In this document: positions 26,556 to 34,285 of the stretch, piece by piece
Numbering within the stretch: position 1 is the stretch's first letter
Layout: every line of letters begins with the position of its first letter
Origin: Solirubrobacterales bacterium
GTDB taxonomy: Bacteria > Actinomycetota > Thermoleophilia > Solirubrobacterales > Solirubrobacteraceae
Direction of reading: 5' to 3'
Assembly: GCA_026392385.1 (NCBI GenBank)
Contig: JAPLCG010000066.1
Coordinates: forward strand, 1 to 34,285
DNA: 34,285 nt
Made by a program: the position numbers and the translations under genes
Notes under the pieces: model-generated
What the model saw: the letters and a program-made list of their open reading frames with translations, nothing else
Database searches by the model: none
Told to the model about the DNA's origin: nothing

Positions 26556-28196
26556 CTACTCGACCGCAAGTAACAACCACCATCCGGCATGCGTCCCTCG
26601 ATGAATCTCGACCTGCTCAAAGCTCTCAGTTGCCCTCCGAAGCTGATCAACCGTTAACGGGGCGTCGTCAGAGTGGATCGCCAACAGGAGTTCAGCGTCA
26701 GAAAGCAACTCAACGAGCTGCACCATCACGTCCTCTGGCGTCCCCCAGAGCACGAGTTCGCCCTCAATAAATCCGATCGCATCACCGGCGTTAAATCGAC
26801 CGGCCTTATCAGCCACCGAGGCTTCAGCAACTCCAGCAGTACGGACACCGGCGAGCGCTTCAGTTATCTCAGTTGCGTTCTCAGAGGCATCGCGATCATG
26901 CTGGTGGGAGACCAACACAAACAAGCCCTCTTGGACTGTTGCTGTTGGGACTACAGCGACGGGTTTGCTGGCCATCCGCGCAGCCTCTTCGGCGGCCATC
27001 ACGACATTGCTTGAGCCAGTCAGTAGGACTACCTGCTCAGCAGGAACAGCCTCAATCGCATCGATCAACTCGCTGGTCGATGGGTTAAGCGTCTTATCGC
27101 ACTCGATTACCCTCGCTCCCTCAGCTTCAAACAATCCCCGAATTTCTGGTCCGACGACAACGGCCAACACGAGCGACCGCACTTGGGTAGAAGTCTCTAG
27201 CCGCTCTTGACGTTCTCTGACCTGATCGATCATGTCAGCGACCTCAAGACGACTAACCGTGCCTTGCCCTTCAAACAGCGCAGTTGCCTGTTCAGCATCA
27301 TCGGTGTGAACATGGACTCTGATTGTCGAACTGTCGCCAACAACTAAAACGCTGTCGCCGATTGCCTCTAGCTCCCCGGTCAACATTCCAGCATCCAGAC
27401 CTGTTCCACTGACAGCGAAGTTGACGCAGTACTGGAAGCTTGATGAGGCGTGGTTTGTGCTGACCTTTCGACCAGTGGGAGCGTTTTGATGGGCAAGCGC
27501 CGGAGTCGGCTCGCCCCGCAAGCAGGCGAGGACGGCAGCAAAGATGACAAGTAGGCCATAGCCGCCAGCATCTACGACTCCCGATTCCCTCAGCACATCA
27601 AGCAGCTCTGGCCCGCGGGCCACCGACGCTTCGCCTGCGACTACGGCTACCGCCAGCGCATCAGCCAACGCAGTGTCCTGCGTCGTGGCGTCGACGTTGT
27701 CCGGCAACGGACCGGCACCACCATCAGCGATTGCGCTGCCAAGGCCGCTCGCCATGTCGTCGATCACAGTCAAAATCGTGCCCTCCTGTGGGTCTCGTAC
27801 AGAGCCACGGGCCTGTCCAGCCGCCTTCAGCATCGCCGAAGCAAGCAGCTGAGGATCTACCGGCTTGCCGTGCCGCGAGATCAGTTCCTCTGCCGCCCCT
27901 CTGATCAGCTGCGAGAGGATGACTCCGCTGTTCCCCCTGGCACCGAGTAGCGCCGCTCGGGCTACAGCCTCAACTATTTCGGTTCGCCCAACATCGTCTA
28001 GATCGCCGGCTGAAACCTCATCGTCGAGGCGGGTGAGCTCCTCGGTGACGGCACGGACTGTGAGCAACATGTTGTCGCCGGTGTCACCATCGGCAACGGG
28101 AAAGACGTTGAGATCGTTGATCTCCTCGCGCCGCTCTTCGAGGGCCGCTACCGCAGCCTCCATGACCTTCGTAAACCGTCCCAGTGAGTCAGACAC
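26556..28196 (-). CDS. DAK2/DhaL-domain protein, FakA/YloV-like fatty acid kinase subunit
   Basis: NDLNVFPVADGDTGDNMLLTVRAV...ALLGARGNSGVILSQLIRG...VDAGGYGLLVIFAAVL; C-terminal DUF1949/DegV-like region VVLLTGSSNVVMAAEEAA. Confidence 0.88.
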   Translation of the reverse strand: MSDSLGRFTKVMEAAVAALEERREEINDLNVFPVADGDTGDNMLLTVRAVTEELTRLDDEVSAGDLDDVGRTEIVEAVARAALLGARGNSGVILSQLIRGAAEELISRHGKPVDPQLLASAMLKAAGQARGSVRDPQEGTILTVIDDMASGLGSAIADGGAGPLPDNVDATTQDTALADALAVAVVAGEASVARGPELLDVLRESGVVDAGGYGLLVIFAAVLACLRGEPTPALAHQNAPTGRKVSTNHASSSFQYCVNFAVSGTGLDAGMLTGELEAIGDSVLVVGDSSTIRVHVHTDDAEQATALFEGQGTVSRLEVADMIDQVRERQERLETSTQVRSLVLAVVVGPEIRGLFEAEGARVIECDKTLNPSTSELIDAIEAVPAEQVVLLTGSSNVVMAAEEAARMASKPVAVVPTATVQEGLFVLVSHQHDRDASENATEITEALAGVRTAGVAEASVADKAGRFNAGDAIGFIEGELVLWGTPEDVMVQLVELLSDAELLLAIHSDDAPLTVDQLRRATESFEQVEIHRGTHAGWWLLLAVE

Positions 28197-28217
28197 CTAC
28201 GGCCACCGGCCTCGGAG

Positions 28218-28409
28218 TCAGGCTACCTTGGAGACCTTGCCCGCCTTCAGGCAGCGGGTGCATACGTAGACGCGTCGTGGTGTTCCCTTGTCGTTGATCC
28301 GAACCCTCTGAAGGTTTGGATCGAAGCGGCGACGGGTAGCGCGCATCGAGTGGCTGCGCGTGTTGCCGAACGAGGGACCCTTTGAACATACGTGACAGAT
28401 TCTTGACAT
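28218..28409 (-). CDS. rpmB: Ribosomal protein L28 (bL28), zinc-binding type
   Basis: [63 protein letters not shown]. Confidence 0.95.
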   Translation of the reverse strand: MSRICHVCSKGPSFGNTRSHSMRATRRRFDPNLQRVRINDKGTPRRVYVCTRCLKAGKVSKVA

Positions 28410-28468
28410 CGCGTTGCAGCATACCGGGGTCAGCGCTTTACCGGTGCGCGCTGCCGGACTTCTGCCAT

Positions 28469-28906
28469 CTAGCTGAGGCGCTCGAGGGCGGCAACCTGCG
28501 CTAGAACGGCAGCAGCAGCGTGCCTTCCGCTGTCGCGCTTGTCGCTACCGCTGCGCGCCAAAGCCTGCTCAAGCGTGTCAACCGTGAGCACGCCAAATCC
28601 ACATGGGACGCCGGTTCGAAGACCAACCTCCATGATCCCTCGCGCCGCCTCCGCGCAGACATAGTCGTAATGGTCAGTCTCTCCCCGAATGACAGCACCG
28701 AGACAGATCACTCCGCTGAAACGCTTGCTCTCCGCGGCATGCAGCGCAACGAATGGAAGCTCAAAGGCGCCGGGGACATCGAATACTTCGATCTGCTCGT
28801 GATCAACGCCAGCATCGCCAAGTTCGCCGCTCGCGCCGGCGACAAGGCGCTCGGCGAGCTCGGGATAAAAACGGGCGACGACCAGCGCGTAACTTCCGCC
28901 GCTCAT
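28469..28906 (-). CDS. ribH: 6,7-dimethyl-8-ribityllumazine synthase
   Basis: [19 protein letters not shown]...[15 protein letters not shown]...[27 protein letters not shown]...[21 protein letters not shown]. Confidence 0.95.
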   Translation of the reverse strand: MSGGSYALVVARFYPELAERLVAGASGELGDAGVDHEQIEVFDVPGAFELPFVALHAAESKRFSGVICLGAVIRGETDHYDYVCAEAARGIMEVGLRTGVPCGFGVLTVDTLEQALARSGSDKRDSGRHAAAAVLAQVAALERLS

Positions 28907-30192
28907 CGATCTACCTCGACACCGCTTGTTCCCTCACCGGCAGGATCGCTATCGAACTCGATTCCTTGATGGTGGAGGGTGTGACCCATCCGCTCACGCT
29001 TGACGCGAAGGTAGTCCTCATTGTGAGGGTTGGGCGCTGCGACGATCGGGATCTGGTCTGTAACCGAAAGGCCGTGACCTTCCAGTCCAATGATCTTCTT
29101 TGGATTATTGGTCAGAATCTTGATGCTGGTGAGCCCTAGATCGGTGAGGATTTGGGCCCCAATGCCGTAGTCGCGTAGATCCGCAGGCAGGCCAAGCTTG
29201 AGGTTCGCCTCAACCGTGTCGAGTCCCTCGTCCTGCTGGAGTTTGTAAGCCCTCAACTTGTTAAGCAGGCCAATGCCTCGCCCCTCCTGGCTCAGGTGGA
29301 GGAGAACGCCTTGGTCTGCCGCGGAAATCATCGTTAAAGCCGCCTCTAGCTGCTCGCCACAGTCGCATCGCAGCGAGTGGAAAACATCTCCCGTCAGGCA
29401 TTCTGAGTGGACACGCACGAGCACATCCTTTGCGCCATCAACCTCACCCTTGACCATCGCTATGTGGTGCTTGCCATCAACGAGTGACCGATAGCCAACG
29501 CATGTGAAATCGCCGAAGATTGTCGGGAGGTCCGTCGCGACGACTCGCTCGACAAGCCGATCATTGCGGCGTCGATAGGCAATTAGATCCTGAATCGTGA
29601 TCATCTTCAGGCCGTGCTTTTCGGCGTACCCGATCAGGTCAGTTACTCGTGCCATCGAACCATCGTCATTAACGATCTCGCAAATCACTCCAGATGGATT
29701 GAGTCCTGCGAGCCGAGCTAAATCAACCGATGCTTCCGTATGACCGGCTCGCTCGAGTACCCCACCATCCTTTGCTCGAAGCGGGAACAAATGACCACCG
29801 TGGATCAGATCAACAGGCCTCGTCTCGGGCGCAATTGCAACCTGAATCGTGTGCGCCCGTTCAGCCGGTGAGATCCCGGTTGTGATGCCATCACGGGCGT
29901 CAATTGCGACGGTGAACGCCGTCTTGAGGGGATCCTCATTCTTCGCTGACTGCAAGGCAAGGCCAAGTTCGCCGCAGCGCTGAGCAGTCAGCGCGAGGCA
30001 TACGAGCCCACGCCCTTCCCGAATCATGAAGTTGATTGCCTCAGGTGATGCGAACTGGGCGGCCATCACGAGATCGCCCTCGTTCTCGCGATCTTCGTCG
30101 TCGCAAACGATAACCATCCGCCCGTGGCGAATGTCCTCGATCGCGGCCTCTATCTCAGCGAATGGTTTGTCAGCTTCAGTGTTTGAATTCAT
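28903..30192 (-). CDS. ribBA: Bifunctional DHBP synthase / GTP cyclohydrolase II
   Basis: [43 protein letters not shown]...; GTPCHII zinc site [47 protein letters not shown]. Confidence 0.96.
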   Translation of the reverse strand: MNSNTEADKPFAEIEAAIEDIRHGRMVIVCDDEDRENEGDLVMAAQFASPEAINFMIREGRGLVCLALTAQRCGELGLALQSAKNEDPLKTAFTVAIDARDGITTGISPAERAHTIQVAIAPETRPVDLIHGGHLFPLRAKDGGVLERAGHTEASVDLARLAGLNPSGVICEIVNDDGSMARVTDLIGYAEKHGLKMITIQDLIAYRRRNDRLVERVVATDLPTIFGDFTCVGYRSLVDGKHHIAMVKGEVDGAKDVLVRVHSECLTGDVFHSLRCDCGEQLEAALTMISAADQGVLLHLSQEGRGIGLLNKLRAYKLQQDEGLDTVEANLKLGLPADLRDYGIGAQILTDLGLTSIKILTNNPKKIIGLEGHGLSVTDQIPIVAAPNPHNEDYLRVKRERMGHTLHHQGIEFDSDPAGEGTSGVEVDR

Positions 30193-30785
30193 TTTTCGAG
30201 GAGCCTTTCCACGTACTTGGCGAGTACATCCGCCTCAAGATTGACCTTCGTGCCTGCAACTGCCTGCCCTAACCCGGTGCGTTCACGTGTCTCCGGGATC
30301 AGCCAGACTTCAAATGTTGATTGATCCAGGCTTGCGACTGTAAGCGATACGCCATCAATTGCCACCGAGCCCTTCGCGACTAGGTACTTACTTAGGGACT
30401 CAGGGGCAGCAATCCTGACGACAAGTGCATTGCCCTGCTCGGTCGCATCAACCACTTCACCAACCGCATCAACATGCCCCTGGACGACATGCCCACCAAG
30501 TCGATCGCCAATTGCCAATGGCAACTCAAGGTTGACTTTCGAACCCGCAGCGAGATCACCCAGCGAGGACCTCGCCAGCGTCTCACCAATCGCGTCGGCG
30601 CTAAAGGATTGCTCGCCCGGATCTACCGCAGTTAGGCAAACACCGTTGACAGCAACTGAATCTCCGGCTGAGAGTTGAGATGCGAGGGCCGCATCAATTA
30701 CCAATTTCGCCCCGCCACCTTCAACAGGCTGAATCGAAGTAATAGTGCCCAGCTCCTGAACCAGTCCCGTAAACACAATCACCAC
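30189..30785 (-). CDS. ribE: Riboflavin synthase alpha chain
   Basis: [12 protein letters not shown]...[15 protein letters not shown]...[13 protein letters not shown]...[12 protein letters not shown]. Start ATG 30785 or GTG 30776. Confidence 0.95.
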   Translation of the reverse strand: MVIVFTGLVQELGTITSIQPVEGGGAKLVIDAALASQLSAGDSVAVNGVCLTAVDPGEQSFSADAIGETLARSSLGDLAAGSKVNLELPLAIGDRLGGHVVQGHVDAVGEVVDATEQGNALVVRIAAPESLSKYLVAKGSVAIDGVSLTVASLDQSTFEVWLIPETRERTGLGQAVAGTKVNLEADVLAKYVERLLEK

Positions 30786-31906
30786 TCTCGCAGGCGACTG
30801 GTTACGAGGATGTCCCGTTCGATTTGCTCAACTTCAACATTGGGTAGTTGCACAGCCTCGGCAACGCTATCGCTGCCCGCGCCCTCGAAGGGGTCTCGCG
30901 CCGAGCGAGCTCCGATCAGGATCGGAGCAATAAACACTCTCAGCTCGTCAATCTCGCCTGCATCGAGAAAGGCTCCAGCAAGGCGCGGCCCTCCTTCGAG
31001 CAGCAGCGAAGTCACACCAAGAGCTCCCAACTGGTCGAGTGCCGAGACAACACGGGCGGCTTCGTTCTCACCGGTGGCAACAATTACTTCGGCTCCATGC
31101 GCCTCGATTGCGCTCAACTGCCCTCGATCGGCGCCACGCCCAACGACGACCGTCAAGGGCGAAACTGCGGCTTCGTTCACAAGCTTTGAATCGACGGACA
31201 ATCTTCCGGCTGAGTCAAAGACAATCCGACGCGGCTGACGTTCAACCTCGATATCTCGGGCCGTCAATTGTGGGTCATCGGATAGAGCAGTGCCAATCCC
31301 GACTGCAACTGAGTCGAGTTCGGCACGCCAACGATGGACAAGTTTGCGACTCTGCTCGCCAGAGATCCACTTCGAATCGCCGGTCGCCGATGCGACCTTC
31401 CCATCAAGCGACATTGCACTCTTCGACAGCACCCACGGTCGGCCTGTCTGCGCGTGTTTGCGAAACGGTTGATTGATCGCTTTAGCGCGCGAACGAATCT
31501 CACCTGTGACGCTCACGACTTCAATTCCCTCATCGCGGAGGTTTCCCGGGCCCCGTCCGCTGGCCTTGGTTGATGGATCATCGGAGGCGAATAGGACCCG
31601 GCTGATTCCGGCCTCAACAATTGCATCAGTGCACGGCGGGGTCTTACCCTCGTGGCAGCATGGCTCAAGCGACACGAGCATCGTCGCCCCGACTGTCGCT
31701 CCCGGCCCACCGGCAGACGCAATCGCTTCGACCTCTGCGTGAGCGTCGCCGTAACGGTGATGCCAGCCCTCACCGATCACCTCGCCATCGCGAGTAATTA
31801 CAGCGCCAACGAGCGGGTTCGGACTGACTCTGCCACGCCCCTGTTCGGCGAGCTCAACTGCCCGGGCAAGTAGCTCGAGCTCTCTTGTCGACGCATCCTC
31901 TGACAT
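30779..31906 (-). CDS. ribD: Bifunctional riboflavin deaminase-reductase
   Basis: GRVSPNPLVGAVITRDGEVIGEGWHHRYGDAHAEVEAI...VSLEPCCHEGKTPPCTDAI...RPWVLSKSAMSLDGKVASATGDSKWISGE...LLLEGGPRLAGAFLDAG. Confidence 0.96.
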   Translation of the reverse strand: MSEDASTRELELLARAVELAEQGRGRVSPNPLVGAVITRDGEVIGEGWHHRYGDAHAEVEAIASAGGPGATVGATMLVSLEPCCHEGKTPPCTDAIVEAGISRVLFASDDPSTKASGRGPGNLRDEGIEVVSVTGEIRSRAKAINQPFRKHAQTGRPWVLSKSAMSLDGKVASATGDSKWISGEQSRKLVHRWRAELDSVAVGIGTALSDDPQLTARDIEVERQPRRIVFDSAGRLSVDSKLVNEAAVSPLTVVVGRGADRGQLSAIEAHGAEVIVATGENEAARVVSALDQLGALGVTSLLLEGGPRLAGAFLDAGEIDELRVFIAPILIGARSARDPFEGAGSDSVAEAVQLPNVEVEQIERDILVTSRLREW

Positions 31907-32062
31907 TCGCTCCGCTGAGGATAGGGGCGCGAAGCGCTCAACCGTTCCCCGCGCCGATCAGCAACCCTTAGCGCAGACGATCGCCCGCGCCGACGCTACC
32001 GCAGCGGTGGCGGGTATCCTCGGCCTCGCGTCGCGCTTAACTCTGCCGACCAAAACCTGACT

Positions 32063-33088
32063 ATGAAGCTGATAATCCAGATTCCAAGCTACAACGAGGA
32101 GGAAACTCTTCCCGGCACTCTCGCCGATCTCCCGCGCTCTGTCGCTGGCTTCGACAGGGTCGAATGGTTGATCATTGACGATGGCTCAACCGACCGCACA
32201 ATCGAGACGGCCCGCGAGCATGGCGTTGACCACATCGTCAGCTTCTCCGGTAACCGCGGTCTTGCAGCGGCTTTCCAAGCTGGGATTGATGCCTCGCTTA
32301 AGCTCGGCGCCGACGTAATCGTCAATACCGATGCCGATAACCAGTACCACGGCCCAGACATCGCAAAGCTCGTGCAACCAATCCTCGAAGGCAACGCCGA
32401 CATGGTGATTGGCGACCGTGAAGTCGATTCTATTGAGCACTTCTCGGCGCTCAAGAAGCGCCTTCAGCGTCTTGGATCATGGGTTGTCAGGCAGGCATCG
32501 CACACGAATGTCTCGGATACAACTTCAGGCTTTAGGGCGTACAGCCGCAACGCTGCAATGCAGCTCGTTGTCGTTTCCCGATTTACATACACGCTCGAAA
32601 CAATCATCCAGGCTGGCAACCAGAACCTTGCTGTTCTTGATGTTCCAATCAAGACGAACGACAAGACTCGCGAATCAAGGCTTTTCCCGTCGATGTCAGC
32701 CTATGTGCGCCGCAATGCGGTTTCCATTTTCAGAATCTACGCCCAGTACCAACCGCTGAAGGTCTTCCTTGGCCTGGCTGTTGTTGCCGGCGTAATCGCA
32801 TTGGCGCTTTGGACTCGCTTTGCAATTTCAGTAGCTGAAGGGGACAGCAACGGCCATGTTCAATCACTGATCCTCGGCGCCGTGCTGTTTAACGCTGCGA
32901 CGATCCTCGCTGCGCTTGGCGTAATTGGCGATCTGCTCGCAGCCCAGCGAATCATTTCCGTCCAAACCCTCGCCCGAGTTCGTGCGATCGAGCTCCAAGT
33001 TGGAGTTCAACCACCGCACTATCTGATTGATCAAGACACAAACCAGCCCTCCCCGCACACCACAGACAAACTGGAGACCCAACCGTGA
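32063..33088 (+). CDS. Family 2 glycosyltransferase (dolichol-phosphate-mannose synthase-like) with C-terminal TM segments
   Basis: MKLIIQIPSYNEEETLPGTLADLPR...WLIIDDGSTDRTIETAREHGVDHIVSFSGNRGLAAAFQAGIDASLKLGADVIVNTDADNQYHGPDI; two C-terminal hydrophobic stretches. Confidence 0.93.
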   Translation: MKLIIQIPSYNEEETLPGTLADLPRSVAGFDRVEWLIIDDGSTDRTIETAREHGVDHIVSFSGNRGLAAAFQAGIDASLKLGADVIVNTDADNQYHGPDIAKLVQPILEGNADMVIGDREVDSIEHFSALKKRLQRLGSWVVRQASHTNVSDTTSGFRAYSRNAAMQLVVVSRFTYTLETIIQAGNQNLAVLDVPIKTNDKTRESRLFPSMSAYVRRNAVSIFRIYAQYQPLKVFLGLAVVAGVIALALWTRFAISVAEGDSNGHVQSLILGAVLFNAATILAALGVIGDLLAAQRIISVQTLARVRAIELQVGVQPPHYLIDQDTNQPSPHTTDKLETQP

Positions 33089-33693
33089 GCGCCACTGAGG
33101 TACCAACCGGCAACACCTTCGACAAGTACGGCTCCACGAACCCGGTTGTACGCCGTCTGATGAACCAGTTTGAGTCGGATCTAGCCGACCTCTTCAAACT
33201 GGCAGCGCCAAAATCAATCCTTGATGTTGGCTGTGGCGAAGGCGTCCTGACCGAGCAGTGGGCCGACCAGATCGATGGTGGTCGAATCGTTGGCGTCGAC
33301 CTTGACGACGCCAAGCTCAAGGCTGAATGGGCCAAGCGTCAGCGCTCAAACCTTGAGTACGTAACCGTTGAAGCAGGAACACTCCCCTTCGCAGACGGTG
33401 AATTTGAACTCGCAACCGCGATTGAAGTTCTTGAGCATGTTCCGGACGCTGAAACGACAGTCGCTGAAATGGCAAGAGTTGCATCTGGACATCTTCTTGT
33501 CTCGGTCCCGCGCGAACCACTCTGGCGAATGTTGAACTTTGCGCGTGGCAAGTACATGAGTGACCTGGGCAACACTCCCGGCCACATCAACCACTGGTCG
33601 AAGCGCTCCTTTAAGGCGATGCTCGCCCAGCACGGACAGGTCGCCGAGGTTCGTTCACCGTTCCCGTGGACGATGTTGTTGGTCCGTCGCTGA
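33085..33693 (+). CDS. Class I SAM-dependent methyltransferase
   Basis: SILDVGCGEGVLTEQWADQIDGGRIVGVDLDDAKL...LPFADGEFELATAIEVLEHVPDAE. GTG start overlaps the GT2 stop (GTGA). Confidence 0.9.
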   Translation: MSATEVPTGNTFDKYGSTNPVVRRLMNQFESDLADLFKLAAPKSILDVGCGEGVLTEQWADQIDGGRIVGVDLDDAKLKAEWAKRQRSNLEYVTVEAGTLPFADGEFELATAIEVLEHVPDAETTVAEMARVASGHLLVSVPREPLWRMLNFARGKYMSDLGNTPGHINHWSKRSFKAMLAQHGQVAEVRSPFPWTMLLVRR

Positions 33694-33694
33694 A

Positions 33695-34285
33695 ATGACC
33701 GACAGGAAAAGTGGTACCCGCAGCTACGGCGCCGGGGCTCGCATCCTGTCGATTGGGATCGCTTCAACCGGTCTAGTCACCTTCGGTTACTTCACGGTCG
33801 CTAGCCACGCGCTTGATGGAGATGCCCGCTATGACCGCATAGCGCTGCTTTGGAGCGTTCTGTTCGTGATCGTCTCGGTTATCTATCGCCCGGTTGAGCA
33901 GCTCCTCTCAAGGACAATCGCTGACCGTCGGGCGCGCGGATTAAGCGGCCATCCACTGCGAGTGCCGATCGGCATTCAGGGTTCATTTGCGCTGATCTTC
34001 CTCGCAGTCGTGCTACCACTGCGCGAGACGATCACCGATCAAGTCTTCGGCGGCTCCGAGACCACCTATTGGATTCTCGTCGGCGCAACACTTGCCTACG
34101 GTGTTTCCTACTTCGCCCGTGGTTGGCTTGCCGGCCATGAGCGCTTCGGCCTTTATGGGCTGCTCGTCTTTATCGAGGCAATTGCGCGATTCCTGTTTGC
34201 CGTTGCAGCCGCCATCGGCATAGCCACCGGAGAGAATGTTGTTGCGATGGGAATCGTGGCCGCTCCTTGCGTCTCCCTGCTGGTG
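33695..34285 (+). CDS. Polytopic membrane protein, partial; flippase/polysaccharide-export-like
   Basis: Manual translation from the ATG at 33695: MTDRKSGTRSYGAGARILSIGIASTGLVTFGYFTVASHALDGDARYDRIALLWSVLFVIVSVIYRPVEQLLSRTIADRRARG...; several TM segments, open to the window end. Confidence 0.75.
   Translation, partial: MTDRKSGTRSYGAGARILSIGIASTGLVTFGYFTVASHALDGDARYDRIALLWSVLFVIVSVIYRPVEQLLSRTIADRRARGLSGHPLRVPIGIQGSFALIFLAVVLPLRETITDQVFGGSETTYWILVGATLAYGVSYFARGWLAGHERFGLYGLLVFIEAIARFLFAVAAAIGIATGENVVAMGIVAAPCVSLLV

Noticed and set aside
31907-32062. FMN riboswitch upstream of ribD
   Set aside because: The conserved aptamer sequence blocks are not present on the minus strand by eye.
1-34285. 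tRNA/rRNA genes, transposases, prophage or defence islands
   Set aside because: Intergenic gaps are very short and gene content is housekeeping. The only recombinase looks like chromosomal XerC/XerD and has no att-like or integration context.

Overview
The window is a compact chromosomal segment, probably from an actinobacterium of the Thermoleophilia/Solirubrobacterales type. That taxonomy is inferred from gene order and protein style and was not verified. Most genes lie on the minus strand in a long housekeeping block: ribD-ribE-ribBA-ribH-rpmB-fakA-like-recG-rsmD-coaD-(DivIVA-like)-(AMP ligase)-DUF177-rpmF-plsX-acpP-rnc-smc-nfeD-rpsP-khpA-rimM-trmD-rplS-lepB-rnhB-[yraN, inverted]-comM-dprA-ilvD-(5'-nucleotidase)-(L,D-transpeptidase)-xerC/D-rnhA. 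Plus-strand genes are apt, a small unknown gene, yraN, and a right-end cassette (GT2 glycosyltransferase, methyltransferase, polytopic flippase-like protein running off the window). I saw no clear phage, transposon, CRISPR, tRNA, rRNA or defence system. The most interesting signals are: an RNase III lacking two of the usual acidic catalytic residues, with no canonical start codon and lying in frame directly after the acpP stop; a yraN flipped against its conserved neighbourhood with no ATG/GTG/TTG start; a recG with a seam combining a frameshift and an internal deletion; an L19 protein with a long acidic repeat tail; and a zinc-ribbon-like/RNase HI fusion. I do not find convincing evidence of a wholly new system.
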